Of a stretch of 35,967 nt of DNA, positions 8,293 through 16,506 are shown in pieces. Source of the DNA: JAJRXG01 sp047634015 (GTDB lineage Bacteria > Bacteroidota > Bacteroidia > Chitinophagales > Saprospiraceae); the NCBI GenBank assembly GCA_047634015.1, contig JBLIDB010000015.1, positions 1 through 35,967 on the forward strand, given 5' to 3'. The first letter of the stretch is position 1, and the number at the start of each line of letters is the position of its first letter. Position numbers and translations under genes: made by a program. The notes beneath the pieces were generated by a model that saw nothing but the letters and a program-made list of their open reading frames with translations, was not told where the DNA came from and did no database searches.

Positions 8293-9444
8293 CTACATCT
8301 GTATCCACTTCTGATCGCTCTTTCCGGATTCTATTACTTTATAAATAAATTTCATTCCTCTTAGTCCATCTTCAACACTAGGAAAATCATCATAGATAGG
8401 ATCGACATCTACACCATCGATTCTCGCTTGAACGCATTTAGCGAAGTTTTTATAAATATTGGCAAATGCCTCTAGATATCCTTCTGGATGTCCCGCTGGA
8501 ACTCTAGCGGCTTCAACTGCTTCTGGATATAATTCTCCTACTCCTGTACGATAGATTCTCTTGGGAGCATCTTGGTATTTTAGTGCTAACGAATTGGGTT
8601 CCATTTGATGCCACTCGAGACCTGCTTTCTCTCCATAGACTCTAATACTCAAGCTGTTCTCTTCTCCAGCGCAAATTTGACTTGCGTGTAATACACCTCT
8701 CGCTCCATTTTCGAATCTCAATAAAACATTACCATCATCGTCTAGTCTTCTCCCTTCTACAATGGCGCTAATATCTGCGCAGAGCGCGGATATCTTTAAT
8801 CCTGTCATATACTCCGCTAAGTTCTCTGCATGCGTGCCTATGTCACCCATGGCACCAGCGATTCCCGATTTAGTTGGGTCTGTACGCCATGCTGCTTGCT
8901 TAGAATCTGTGGCCTCAACAGCTGTAGATAGCCATCCCTGGGGATATTCGACAACTACTTTTCGGATCTTCCCTAAGTCTCCATTAGCGATCATAGCTTT
9001 CGCCTGCTTGACCATAGGATACCCTGTGTAGTTATGCGTTAAAGCAAATATTAGTCCCGTTTTATTTACTATTTCAACAAGGTCATTTGCCTCCTCTAAG
9101 TTAAAGCAAAGTGGCTTATCACTTACGACATGAAACCCATTCTCGATAGCCATCTTCGCAGGACCATAGTGTACATGATTCGGTGTTACGATACTTACAA
9201 AATCCATTCTTACATCTTCTGGAAGTTCCTTCTCTTTAAGAATCATCTCTTCATAATTCTTATATACCCGACTTGGATCCAAAAAGAAATCCTCTCCAGA
9301 CAAACGTGATCTCTCAGCATCACTACTGAATGCTCCACACACAAGCTCTATCTGCTGATCTATAGCTGCCGCTATTCTATGTACTCCTCCTATGAAGGCT
9401 CCTCGGCCACCACCGACCATTCCCATTCTGATTTTTCTTGGCAT
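8293..9444 (-). CDS. Gfo/Idh/MocA-family oxidoreductase
   Basis: NAD(P)-dependent sugar or polyol oxidoreductase, predicted cytoplasmic because there is no signal sequence. The N-terminal Rossmann motif is GMVGGGRGAFIGGVHR (residues 8-23). The family's catalytic lysine motif appears as SDKPLCFNLEEA, close to the usual EKP form, and GAMGDIGTHAENLAEY supplies the second active-site stretch in the C-terminal alpha/beta domain. Length (383) is normal. Substrate cannot be assigned. It is divergent from msrA across a 139-base region that holds two palindromes. Confidence 0.9.
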   Translation of the reverse strand: MPRKIRMGMVGGGRGAFIGGVHRIAAAIDQQIELVCGAFSSDAERSRLSGEDFFLDPSRVYKNYEEMILKEKELPEDVRMDFVSIVTPNHVHYGPAKMAIENGFHVVSDKPLCFNLEEANDLVEIVNKTGLIFALTHNYTGYPMVKQAKAMIANGDLGKIRKVVVEYPQGWLSTAVEATDSKQAAWRTDPTKSGIAGAMGDIGTHAENLAEYMTGLKISALCADISAIVEGRRLDDDGNVLLRFENGARGVLHASQICAGEENSLSIRVYGEKAGLEWHQMEPNSLALKYQDAPKRIYRTGVGELYPEAVEAARVPAGHPEGYLEAFANIYKNFAKCVQARIDGVDVDPIYDDFPSVEDGLRGMKFIYKVIESGKSDQKWIQM

Positions 9445-9477
9445 AACTTATTTTTTATAGAAGCCTAAAGTAAAAAG

Positions 9478-9537
9478 AAATATGATTTTTCGTCGCCATC
9501 GGGACTTAGGAAGATCATATTTTCGTTCTTTAAGAAC
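9478..9537. promoter_or_regulatory. Two operator-like inverted repeats between oxidoreductase and msrA
   Basis: AAATATGAT (9478-9486) and ATCATATTT (9514-9522) are perfect 9-base inverted arms, 27 bases apart. Immediately after them lies the compact palindrome GTTCTTTAAGAAC at 9525-9537, with six-base arms around one T. Both sit between two divergent genes, where a shared regulator would bind. No T-run follows either, so termination is unlikely. Confidence 0.4.
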
Positions 9538-9583
9538 CAAAAGTGATTTTTAACATTTAATTCTTTGAATACACTCAATAATT

Positions 9584-10216
9584 ATGGACTTATACACCGC
9601 TCTATTCGCTCTTGCCATATTCGTTTCTTGTGGCAGCACCCAATCTCAAAAAAAACCCAAGGAACAAGTAAACCTTGATGATCTAGAGACGGCATACTTT
9701 GCCAGTGGGTGCTTCTGGTGTGTAGAAGCTATTTACGAAAGTGTAGAAGGAGTAGGTGAAGTAGTGAATGGATATGCTGGTGGACATAAGGTTAATCCAA
9801 CTTATCGAGAAGTAGGCGGCGGTAGAACAGGTCATGCCGAAGCAATTGAGGTGTATTACAACCCAGAGTTGATTTCTTTTAAAACACTCGTCGATATATA
9901 TTATGCGTCTCAAGACCCAACTACTATAGGCCAATCTCCAGACTTTGGTAATGCATATAGGTCAATTATTTTTTATAAAAAAGATTCAGAGAAAGGAATT
10001 GCAGAAACCGCAAAACAGCTACTTGGTGATTCTGGGATGTATAAGAAGCCTCTCGTTACTGAAATTCTTCCTTTCAAAAAATTCTATGATGCCGAAGACT
10101 ATCATCAAGACTACGAACGTCTCAATCCTAATCAACCCTATGTACGTTCTGTCTCAGTGCCAAGGTTAAATCGATTCAAAGCAAAGCATCCAGAACTCTT
10201 AAAAAAGGATCATTAA
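9584..10216 (+). CDS. msrA: Peptide-methionine (S)-S-oxide reductase, lipoprotein form
   Basis: Repairs oxidised methionine in proteins by reducing the S-epimer of methionine sulfoxide. The MsrA signature GCFWCVEAIYESVEGV is present with catalytic C43; GGHKVNPTYREV, GHAEAIEV and DPTTIGQ...YRS also fit the family. The N-terminus ends in FVSCG with C16 as a probable lipidation site, so the enzyme likely works outside the cytoplasm, anchored to a membrane. The signal peptide lacks the usual positive charge (MDLYTALFALAI), but an in-frame stop at 9566-9568 rules out a longer start. There is no fused MsrB domain, and resolving electrons must come from another protein. Confidence 0.95.
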   Translation: MDLYTALFALAIFVSCGSTQSQKKPKEQVNLDDLETAYFASGCFWCVEAIYESVEGVGEVVNGYAGGHKVNPTYREVGGGRTGHAEAIEVYYNPELISFKTLVDIYYASQDPTTIGQSPDFGNAYRSIIFYKKDSEKGIAETAKQLLGDSGMYKKPLVTEILPFKKFYDAEDYHQDYERLNPNQPYVRSVSVPRLNRFKAKHPELLKKDH

Positions 10217-10268
10217 GATCCATATGAGTTAAGAGTCCGTTAATCATCTTGCTATCTCTCACGTTGAT

Positions 10269-10297
10269 ATTATTTGCTCTACCTTCAAGCAAATAAT
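10269..10297 (+). promoter_or_regulatory. Perfect 10-bp hairpin just upstream of the amidohydrolase
   Basis: ATTATTTGCT (10269-10278) and AGCAAATAAT (10288-10297) are perfect inverted arms around a 9-base loop. An AGGAG ribosome binding site follows directly (10299-10303), and the ATG is at 10314. There is no T-run, so this looks more like an operator or a leader hairpin controlling translation than a terminator for msrA. Confidence 0.5.
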
Positions 10298-10313
10298 CAG
10301 GAGCTCTTTCATT

Positions 10314-11414
10314 ATGCGCATTTTAATATTCGTTCTAAGTTTTATTTTTTTTAGCATGCTTTCTGGCCAACGTCGAGAGGCTCTTGACGTTCAGATGAAT
10401 TGGGAATCTTATGATCCTCCTTCAACCTTGGTAGTTCCTGAGCATCCTACTGTTCGAGCAAAATTTCCTTTTGTAGATGTACATAGCCATCACTGGCGCA
10501 TGGCAGAAATGGATCTGGATAAACTTATCTCTGAGATGGATGAGCTTAATATGCAAGTTAATGTCAATCTCAGTGGTAGAGGTGGTAAGCAGCTCAAGGA
10601 CATTACTGACAATATTAAGAAGTATGGATACGAAGATCGACTCATCGTATTTACGAATATCAACCTACAGAGTATCCTAGAGCCTGACTGGACAGAAGAG
10701 ACCGTAAAACAAATAGAATATGATCATGCTAATGGTGCCCGTGGATTGAAAATCTATAAGAGTCAAGGCATGACTAATACTGATAGCGAAGGGAACCGTG
10801 TAAAAATCAATGATCCTCGTATTGGACCCGTTTGGGAGAAATGTGGTGAATTGGGGATTCCTATTCTAATCCATAGTGCAGATCCCAAATCATTTTGGAA
10901 TCCTCACGATAGTCAAAATGAGCGATGGTTAGAACTTAAAGTACGCCCTGGTCGTAAACGCGATGCCAACAATCCTGCTTCTTGGGAGACCATTATAGGT
11001 GAGCAGCACGATATCTTCCGTCGCCATAAGAACACAACTTTTATAAATGCCCACATGGGTTGGTATCCAAATGATCTTGATAAACTGGGAACATTACTGG
11101 ATGAGCTCCCTAATATGTATGTAGAAATCGGAGCTGTAATCGCAGAACTCGGAAGGCAACCTCGGATGGCAAAGCGCTTCTTCGAGAAATACCAAGATCG
11201 CGTATTGTTTGGCAAGGACTCATACAAACCTGAAGAGTATCCTACTTACTTTCGTGTTTTAGAAACGGATGACGAATACTTTCCTTATTACAAGCGCTAC
11301 CATGCTTTCTGGAGGATGTATGGTTTGGACCTTTCTGATGAAATATTAGAAAAATTGTACTACAAAAATGCCTTGAAAGTTATTCCAGGCATGAATTCAA
11401 ATCTCTGGAAATAA
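10314..11414 (+). CDS. Exported amidohydrolase-family protein (amidohydrolase_2 type)
   Basis: Metal-dependent TIM-barrel hydrolase or decarboxylase of the amidohydrolase_2 group. A signal peptide covers residues 1-19 (MRILIFVLSFIFFSMLSGQ), so it acts in the periplasm or outside. Metal-site candidates are HSHH in FVDVHSHHW after strand 1, the histidine in PILIHSAD, the histidine in INAHMGW, and an aspartate in VLFGKDSYKPEEYP near the end. Length is 366. It starts with a strong AGGAG site behind a perfect hairpin. The next gene begins 16 bases downstream, so the two are probably one transcript. Substrate is unknown. Confidence 0.86.
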   Translation: MRILIFVLSFIFFSMLSGQRREALDVQMNWESYDPPSTLVVPEHPTVRAKFPFVDVHSHHWRMAEMDLDKLISEMDELNMQVNVNLSGRGGKQLKDITDNIKKYGYEDRLIVFTNINLQSILEPDWTEETVKQIEYDHANGARGLKIYKSQGMTNTDSEGNRVKINDPRIGPVWEKCGELGIPILIHSADPKSFWNPHDSQNERWLELKVRPGRKRDANNPASWETIIGEQHDIFRRHKNTTFINAHMGWYPNDLDKLGTLLDELPNMYVEIGAVIAELGRQPRMAKRFFEKYQDRVLFGKDSYKPEEYPTYFRVLETDDEYFPYYKRYHAFWRMYGLDLSDEILEKLYYKNALKVIPGMNSNLWK

Positions 11415-11430
11415 TTACGACTATTACTAA

Positions 11431-11943
11431 TTGAATATCTTATCTATTTCAGGGTCCCCTCGCAGTGTGTCTTCGAATACGCAGTTATTAGAAGCAATCT
11501 ACCAGCATTTTGGGCTAGAAGGAAGTGTATACAAAGGCCTTTTAGATTTACCTATATTCGTTCCTGGCTTAGATCATCACCCTTTGCCAGCCGCTGTATT
11601 TAATTGGCGTAATACTGTCCTTAAAGCTGATGCTATTATAATTAGTACGCCTGTTTACATTTTTAACATTCCAGCTGTTCTAAAAAATGCGTTAGAATGG
11701 CTTACTACCTCTGGAGAGATGGATAGGAAGGCTGTACTTCCGATCACATATACTCCCTATGCCCCTCGAGGAGAAAAAGCAATGCAATCCTTGCTCTGGT
11801 CCTTAACGGCTCTTAATGCCCAGGTCATAACTCAGCTACCACTCTATAAAACGGAATTAGCAATTAACACTTTCGGAAAATTAGAAGGAGCCGAAAGCAT
11901 TGAATTAATAGCCGCGGCAATACATCTTCTGGGTCACAAATAG
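11431..11943 (+). CDS. NADPH-dependent FMN reductase-like flavoprotein
   Basis: Small flavodoxin-fold reductase of the NADPH-dependent FMN reductase family, predicted cytoplasmic. The N-terminal phosphate-binding loop is SISGSPRSVSSNTQLL (residues 5-20). STPVYIFNIPAVLKNALEWL is the second flavin-contact stretch typical of the family. At 170 residues it is of normal length. It begins with a TTG codon at 11431, which places the first strand correctly. It follows the amidohydrolase closely. It could act as a quinone, chromate or azo reductase; the sequence does not decide. Confidence 0.85.
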   Translation: MNILSISGSPRSVSSNTQLLEAIYQHFGLEGSVYKGLLDLPIFVPGLDHHPLPAAVFNWRNTVLKADAIIISTPVYIFNIPAVLKNALEWLTTSGEMDRKAVLPITYTPYAPRGEKAMQSLLWSLTALNAQVITQLPLYKTELAINTFGKLEGAESIELIAAAIHLLGHK

Positions 11944-11979
11944 AATGCTTTGGTGCAATCACTGAAAGGTTAAAAATTA

Positions 11980-12483
11980 CTAATAATGCGCTCGCAGCCT
12001 CTCAACAATCCTATAGGTGGCGGGACATACACTAGTGTTTTTAAGTGTGAGGTCCAGGATCTGATGAAAGTTCTTTCGATCTGTATGTGGATACTCTCTA
12101 CAAGCTTTTGGGCGAGCTTCATATATGCTACAGTAATTATCCAACCCCAAAAATGGACATGGCGCTCCTCGAAAAACGTAGTCTCCATCTTCGTCAAGAC
12201 GCATATGTTGATCAACTAATGCGGCAGGCCGAATTTGTAGATGCTGAGCCATCCTATCGATATCTTTATCCCGAATTATAGGACTGGTAGTACGACAACA
12301 GTTCGCACATTGTAAGCAATCGATCTCGGAGAAAACTTCGCGATGTAGGCCTACAACAGTACTATCAAGATCGCGAGGAGGACGCTTTTTGAGTCTTGTA
12401 AAAAACTTCTTTGTAGCTTTTTTATCTTTTGATGCAAGATTGGTAAGGTTAGACAATAGTTCCACTTGTGATCTTGGTTTCAT
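11980..12483 (-). CDS. YkgJ-family cysteine-cluster protein
   Basis: Putative metal- or iron-sulfur-binding protein of the YkgJ / CxxCxxCC family. The cluster is C56-x2-C59-x2-C62-C63 (CLQCANCC), joined by C109 (APCPFL), C118 (NYCSIYEARP), C128 (KACREYP) and C153 (VCPA), the standard arrangement. It is 167 residues with a basic N-terminal helix and no signal or membrane segment. It is the last gene of the murA block, 18 bases after the murA stop. Function is unknown for most members. Short open frames on the opposite strand here are shadows of this gene. Confidence 0.88.
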   Translation of the reverse strand: MKPRSQVELLSNLTNLASKDKKATKKFFTRLKKRPPRDLDSTVVGLHREVFSEIDCLQCANCCRTTSPIIRDKDIDRMAQHLQIRPAALVDQHMRLDEDGDYVFRGAPCPFLGLDNYCSIYEARPKACREYPHTDRKNFHQILDLTLKNTSVCPATYRIVERLRAHY

Positions 12484-12501
12484 CTTCGTCTAATTCCTAA
12501 A

Positions 12502-13821
12502 TTATATATGAACACGTTCTATCTGAGCACCTATAGCATTGAGTCGAGTATCGATGTGTTGATATCCACGGTCAATCTGTTGAATATTGTGGATTATGCT
12601 TGTCCCTTCCGCACTCAAAGCAGCAATTAGCAGGGAAACACCTGCACGAATATCTGGTGAAGTCATTTCTATCGCACGGAGTTTATGCTGGCGAGCAAGG
12701 CCAATCACTGTCGCGCGATGTGGATCACAGAGAATAATCTGGGCGCCCATATCTATTAATTTATCCACAAAGAAGAGTCGACTTTCAAACATCTTCTGAT
12801 GGATTAGGACACTTCCTTTAGCTTGAGTGGCCATTACGAGAATTATACTTATAAGGTCAGGTGTAAATCCTGGCCATGGCGAGTCATAAATTGTAAGAAT
12901 TGAGCCGTCAATAAACGGTTGGACTTCATAGATCTCCTGTGCTGGAACAAAAAGGTCTTCTCCTCTCCATTCTAATTCTACCCCAAGACTTCGGAATACA
13001 TTAGGAATAATACCAAGGTCGGCCTTTCCAGCACCCTTAATGCTGATGGCAGATTGTGTCATAGCTGCAAGCCCAATAAAGCTTCCTATCTCTATAAAAT
13101 CTGGCATTACTTCCAGGGATGTTCCTTCAAGTCGATCTACACCAGTTACGATCAATTTATTAGAGCCTACTCCTGCTATTTTGGCTCCCATGCCGGTAAG
13201 CATCTTGCACAATTGCTGGAGATAAGGTTCACAAGCGGCATTATAAATTGTTGTCTCTCCTGGAGTCAATGAAGCTGCCATTAGAATATTGGCGGTACCT
13301 GTGACCGAAATCTCTTCCATTAAAATGTAGGTTCCTTTAAGGTTCTCTCCACCGATATAATAGCTATCGCGTTCTTTGTCAAATTGGAATGTAGCTCCCA
13401 ATTTGTTGAATCCATTGATATGCGTATCGAGTCTTCGTCTTCCTATCTTATCCCCACCAGGTTTCGGCATGTAAGCTTTACCATATCTGGCGATCATGGG
13501 TCCCATTAACATTACAGAACCGCGGATCCGCTTAGCCGTCTTTTGGTATTCTTCACTAGCGAGATAATTAAGATCTATATCTGCGGCTTGGAATTCATAA
13601 TCATTAGCATTCAGGCGATTAATGTTAACACCCAGTCCCTTCAACAATTCTATAAGTCTTCGAACATCTAAAATATCAGGCACATTGGTAAGCGTGACCT
13701 TCTGATCCGTAAGCATAACAGCCGATATTACTTGAAGTGCTTCGTTTTTTGCTCCTTGGGGATATATATCGCCCGACATAGTGTTTCCTCCTATGACTCT
13801 AAATGAATTGGCAACTGACAT
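12502..13821 (-). CDS. murA: UDP-N-acetylglucosamine 1-carboxyvinyltransferase
   Basis: Cytoplasmic first committed step of peptidoglycan synthesis: transfers enolpyruvate from PEP to UDP-GlcNAc. The EPT-synthase fold is clear over its full 439 residues, with the substrate lysine K25 in QGAKNEALQ. The active-site loop reads KPGGDKIGRRRLDTH, with Asp124 where Escherichia coli has Cys115. Cys-to-Asp at this place keeps activity but prevents fosfomycin attachment in other bacteria, so intrinsic resistance is expected. It sits in a block with glmS, which makes the glucosamine-6-phosphate that becomes UDP-GlcNAc. A 131-base gap separates it from the DUF4290 gene, leaving room for its own promoter, though I see no full -7 match. 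Confidence 0.97.
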   Translation of the reverse strand: MSVANSFRVIGGNTMSGDIYPQGAKNEALQVISAVMLTDQKVTLTNVPDILDVRRLIELLKGLGVNINRLNANDYEFQAADIDLNYLASEEYQKTAKRIRGSVMLMGPMIARYGKAYMPKPGGDKIGRRRLDTHINGFNKLGATFQFDKERDSYYIGGENLKGTYILMEEISVTGTANILMAASLTPGETTIYNAACEPYLQQLCKMLTGMGAKIAGVGSNKLIVTGVDRLEGTSLEVMPDFIEIGSFIGLAAMTQSAISIKGAGKADLGIIPNVFRSLGVELEWRGEDLFVPAQEIYEVQPFIDGSILTIYDSPWPGFTPDLISIILVMATQAKGSVLIHQKMFESRLFFVDKLIDMGAQIILCDPHRATVIGLARQHKLRAIEMTSPDIRAGVSLLIAALSAEGTSIIHNIQQIDRGYQHIDTRLNAIGAQIERVHI

Positions 13822-13952
13822 AAATTCTTGAATTCTGACTTTTAACTAAATGAGGTTTCCCAACGAGAAATTGCCACAAACTCTACGCTTGCAGCAAATT
13901 AACTTCATTAAACAGGTGGTTTATCTACAGAATAGAGATTCGTCTGTATCTA

Positions 13953-14654
13953 TTATCTCTTACGTCCTCGATTATTGTTGTTATTCCGGCCTCGGTTATT
14001 ATTGTTATTCCGGCCTCGGTTATTGTTATTCCTGACATTATTGCGACCATTGTTACGACCTCTGGTATTGGAATGTCTACTCGGCATTGGTACATTCACT
14101 TCGATTGTCTCATCGGATCCTAGCGCCAATTCTCCTTTAGACATCTTCAGCAGGTCTTGCTTAATCACTTCATCACTTACGAAGTGCTCTCGATTCCAGG
14201 TGCGATAGGCTAGTTTCATATAGTAAGCGATGATCATGGTAAATTCATCTCTCTTCTCACCAGGCTCCATTCCTAAAGCCTTCTCTATTAAAACCTGCAC
14301 ATATTTACCGTAATGACGATTCTTTCTAACCCCATCCGGATAGCTAATCGGTTGAACATTTATATCATTGGATTCCGGCGATATATCTATTCCTTCTGGT
14401 GCTTCTACCTCTAACTTATAGTCGGCAATCCGAAATAAATGTCTCCATAACTTCTGACGATAGTCAGGATTATTACGATCTCCCGAACTCATTTGGTGCA
14501 TAAGACCAACAATTGCTTCCGCCAATCTTTGGCGCTTTTCAGTGTCTTCCATCTCGCGGACGGCATAGATCATTTTTTGGATATTCCGTCCATACTCAGA
14601 AATGACAAGATTTCCTTTCTGAGAATTATATTCCATGGCTAATGTTTCTTCCAT
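13953..14654 (-). CDS. DUF4290 protein with Arg/Gly/Asn-rich repeat tail
   Basis: Conserved Bacteroidota protein of unknown function. The DUF4290 domain (about residues 7-175) begins MEYNSQKGNLVISEYGRNIQ and includes TWNREHFVSDEVIKQDL near its end. The last 35 residues are only R, G and N plus a V, ending in a period-8 repeat RGRNNNNN, which suggests a disordered nucleic-acid-binding tail. The first ATG starts one base after the glmS stop; the ATG at 14636 (MEYNS) is the more family-like start and would shorten it by six residues. Co-transcription with glmS is likely. The coding DNA for the tail is a 24-bp tandem repeat. Confidence 0.86.
   Translation of the reverse strand: MEETLAMEYNSQKGNLVISEYGRNIQKMIYAVREMEDTEKRQRLAEAIVGLMHQMSSGDRNNPDYRQKLWRHLFRIADYKLEVEAPEGIDISPESNDINVQPISYPDGVRKNRHYGKYVQVLIEKALGMEPGEKRDEFTMIIAYYMKLAYRTWNREHFVSDEVIKQDLLKMSKGELALGSDETIEVNVPMPSRHSNTRGRNNGRNNVRNNNNRGRNNNNNRGRNNNNNRGRKR
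13966..14030 (-). repeat. 24-bp tandem repeat coding the RGRNNNNN tail
   Basis: The unit TATTCCGGCCTCGGTTATTA plus four further bases occurs about two and a half times, with one degenerate copy on each side. It encodes the period-8 RGRNNNNN tail of the DUF4290 protein. Whole-unit changes would keep frame, so length may vary between strains. Confidence 0.7.
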
Positions 14655-14655
14655 T

Positions 14656-16497
14656 CTATTCTACTGTTACTGATTTGGCGAGGTTTCGTGGTTGATCCAC
14701 GTTGCATCCTCTCATCACTGCTATGTGATATGCTAATAATTGAAGCGGCACCACTGATAACAAAGGTGTTAGTGCTTCTGGGGTTTCTGGTATTTCAATA
14801 TAATAATCGGCTATTTCCTTTATGCGGGTATCTCCTTCATTTATAATGGCGATAACAACACCTTTGCGCGCTTTGACTTCTTCAATATTACTTATGATTT
14901 TATCATAAGAACTCATGTTGGTAGCTATGCAGATTACTGGCATATAAAGATCGATCAATGCAATCGGTCCATGCTTCATCTCAGCAGCAGGATATCCTTC
15001 GGCGTGAATGTACGAAATCTCCTTGAGTTTCAATGCGCCTTCTAACGCTACGGGGAAGTTATAGCCTCTTCCTAAGTAAAGTGCATTACTGGCGCTTTTA
15101 ATCTCACCAGCTATATACTTGATCTTTTCATTCTGTCTGAAAATATATTCAATTTTCTTTGGGATCGCCTCAAGTGCATTTATAAGGTCTATATATCGAT
15201 TCTGAGAGAGCGTTTCTTTTTGTCGTCCTAATTGGATGGCCATCAATGTCAAGACAGTCAATTGACTTGTAAATGCCTTAGTTGAGGCAACACCAATTTC
15301 TGGTCCTGCATGAGTATAAGAACCGGTATCCGTTATCCGTGCGATACTAGATCCTATAACATTGACGATTCCATAAGTAAGCGCTCCTCTTTGTTTTGCT
15401 AACTCCAGCGCAGCCAATGTATCAGCAGTTTCACCTGATTGTGATATTGCTAATACTACATCTGTATCTTCTAGTATAGGGTTCCTGTACCTGAATTCCG
15501 AAGCGTATTCTACTTCACATGGTATTCTCGCTAAGTCTTCGAACAGATATTCTGCGATTAACGCAGTATGCCACGATGTACCACATGCGACAAAAATCAT
15601 TCTATCTGCTCGTGCCATTCTAATCATCTGCTGGGTCAATCCACCTACTGACACCCAACCCTCTGTTGTATTGATACGCCCCCGCATACTATCCCGAACT
15701 GTCTTCGGCTGTTGGAAGATCTCTTTCAACATATAGTGGGGATAACCATCTTTCTCTAACTCTTCCAATTTTATATCCATCTCGGTGATGGTCCCTTCTA
15801 CAACTATATTATCGAGATTCGTAAGCGTATAATCACCATTTTTCTCTATACGAATCATCTGTTCATCTTCTAAAAAGATAAATTGATTTGTATGCTGAGA
15901 TATTGGTGCAATATCAGAAGCTAAAAAATATTCCTTTTCTCCGATTCCGAATACCATGGGGCTGCTTTTTCTTGCAGCAAATAAAGTACCAGGTGAATCT
16001 TGATCTATAAGTACAATCGCATAGGCACCAACGACTTTATTTAGTGCCAGTCGCAACGCTTCTTGCGTTCCTATTCCATCATGAGATTTATATTCTTGAA
16101 TAAGATGAACGACTACTTCCGTATCTGTCTCGCTTTGAAATTTATATCCTTTTTCTTCCAACGCCTTCTTAAGCGTCTGATAATTTTCGATGATACCATT
16201 ATGTATTATGCTAATCTTTCCATCCATAGATGTATGAGGATGCGCATTAATATCATTGGGCTGACCGTGGGTAGCCCATCTGGTATGGCCAATACCAATA
16301 TTTGAGGATAATTCTTGATCTCCGATATGCTTTCGAAGCTCGATTACTTTGCCTTTCTTCTTAAAAGCATGGAGTTCTGAGTCTTCTATTATCGCTATGC
16401 CGGCACTATCATAGCCACGATACTCTAATCTTGATAGACCATCAAGTAGAAACGGAACTGCTTTCTGGTGTCCCAAGTAAGCAACAATACCACACAT
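14656..16497 (-). CDS. glmS: Glutamine-fructose-6-phosphate aminotransferase (isomerizing)
   Basis: Makes glucosamine-6-phosphate from fructose-6-phosphate and glutamine, the entry to UDP-GlcNAc, peptidoglycan and lipid A. The N-terminal glutaminase begins MCGIVAYLGH with nucleophile Cys2, followed by GHTRWATHG and HNGIIENY. Two sugar-isomerase (SIS) domains follow (ACGTSWHTALIAEY; SQSGETADTLAAL; LGRGYNFPVALEGALKLKE), and it ends in the conserved AKSVTVE. Length 613 is normal. It lies 9 bases after the DUF4270 gene and directly before DUF4290, so it is an internal operon gene. No glmS ribozyme-like leader is possible in that spacing. Confidence 0.98.
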   Translation of the reverse strand: MCGIVAYLGHQKAVPFLLDGLSRLEYRGYDSAGIAIIEDSELHAFKKKGKVIELRKHIGDQELSSNIGIGHTRWATHGQPNDINAHPHTSMDGKISIIHNGIIENYQTLKKALEEKGYKFQSETDTEVVVHLIQEYKSHDGIGTQEALRLALNKVVGAYAIVLIDQDSPGTLFAARKSSPMVFGIGEKEYFLASDIAPISQHTNQFIFLEDEQMIRIEKNGDYTLTNLDNIVVEGTITEMDIKLEELEKDGYPHYMLKEIFQQPKTVRDSMRGRINTTEGWVSVGGLTQQMIRMARADRMIFVACGTSWHTALIAEYLFEDLARIPCEVEYASEFRYRNPILEDTDVVLAISQSGETADTLAALELAKQRGALTYGIVNVIGSSIARITDTGSYTHAGPEIGVASTKAFTSQLTVLTLMAIQLGRQKETLSQNRYIDLINALEAIPKKIEYIFRQNEKIKYIAGEIKSASNALYLGRGYNFPVALEGALKLKEISYIHAEGYPAAEMKHGPIALIDLYMPVICIATNMSSYDKIISNIEEVKARKGVVIAIINEGDTRIKEIADYYIEIPETPEALTPLLSVVPLQLLAYHIAVMRGCNVDQPRNLAKSVTVE

Positions 16498-16506
16498 AAA
16501 TGTAAA

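Noticed and set aside
11986..12281. Plus-strand open frames opposite the YkgJ-type gene
   Set aside because: They are mirror frames of a well-supported protein with conserved cysteines on the minus strand and show no family features.
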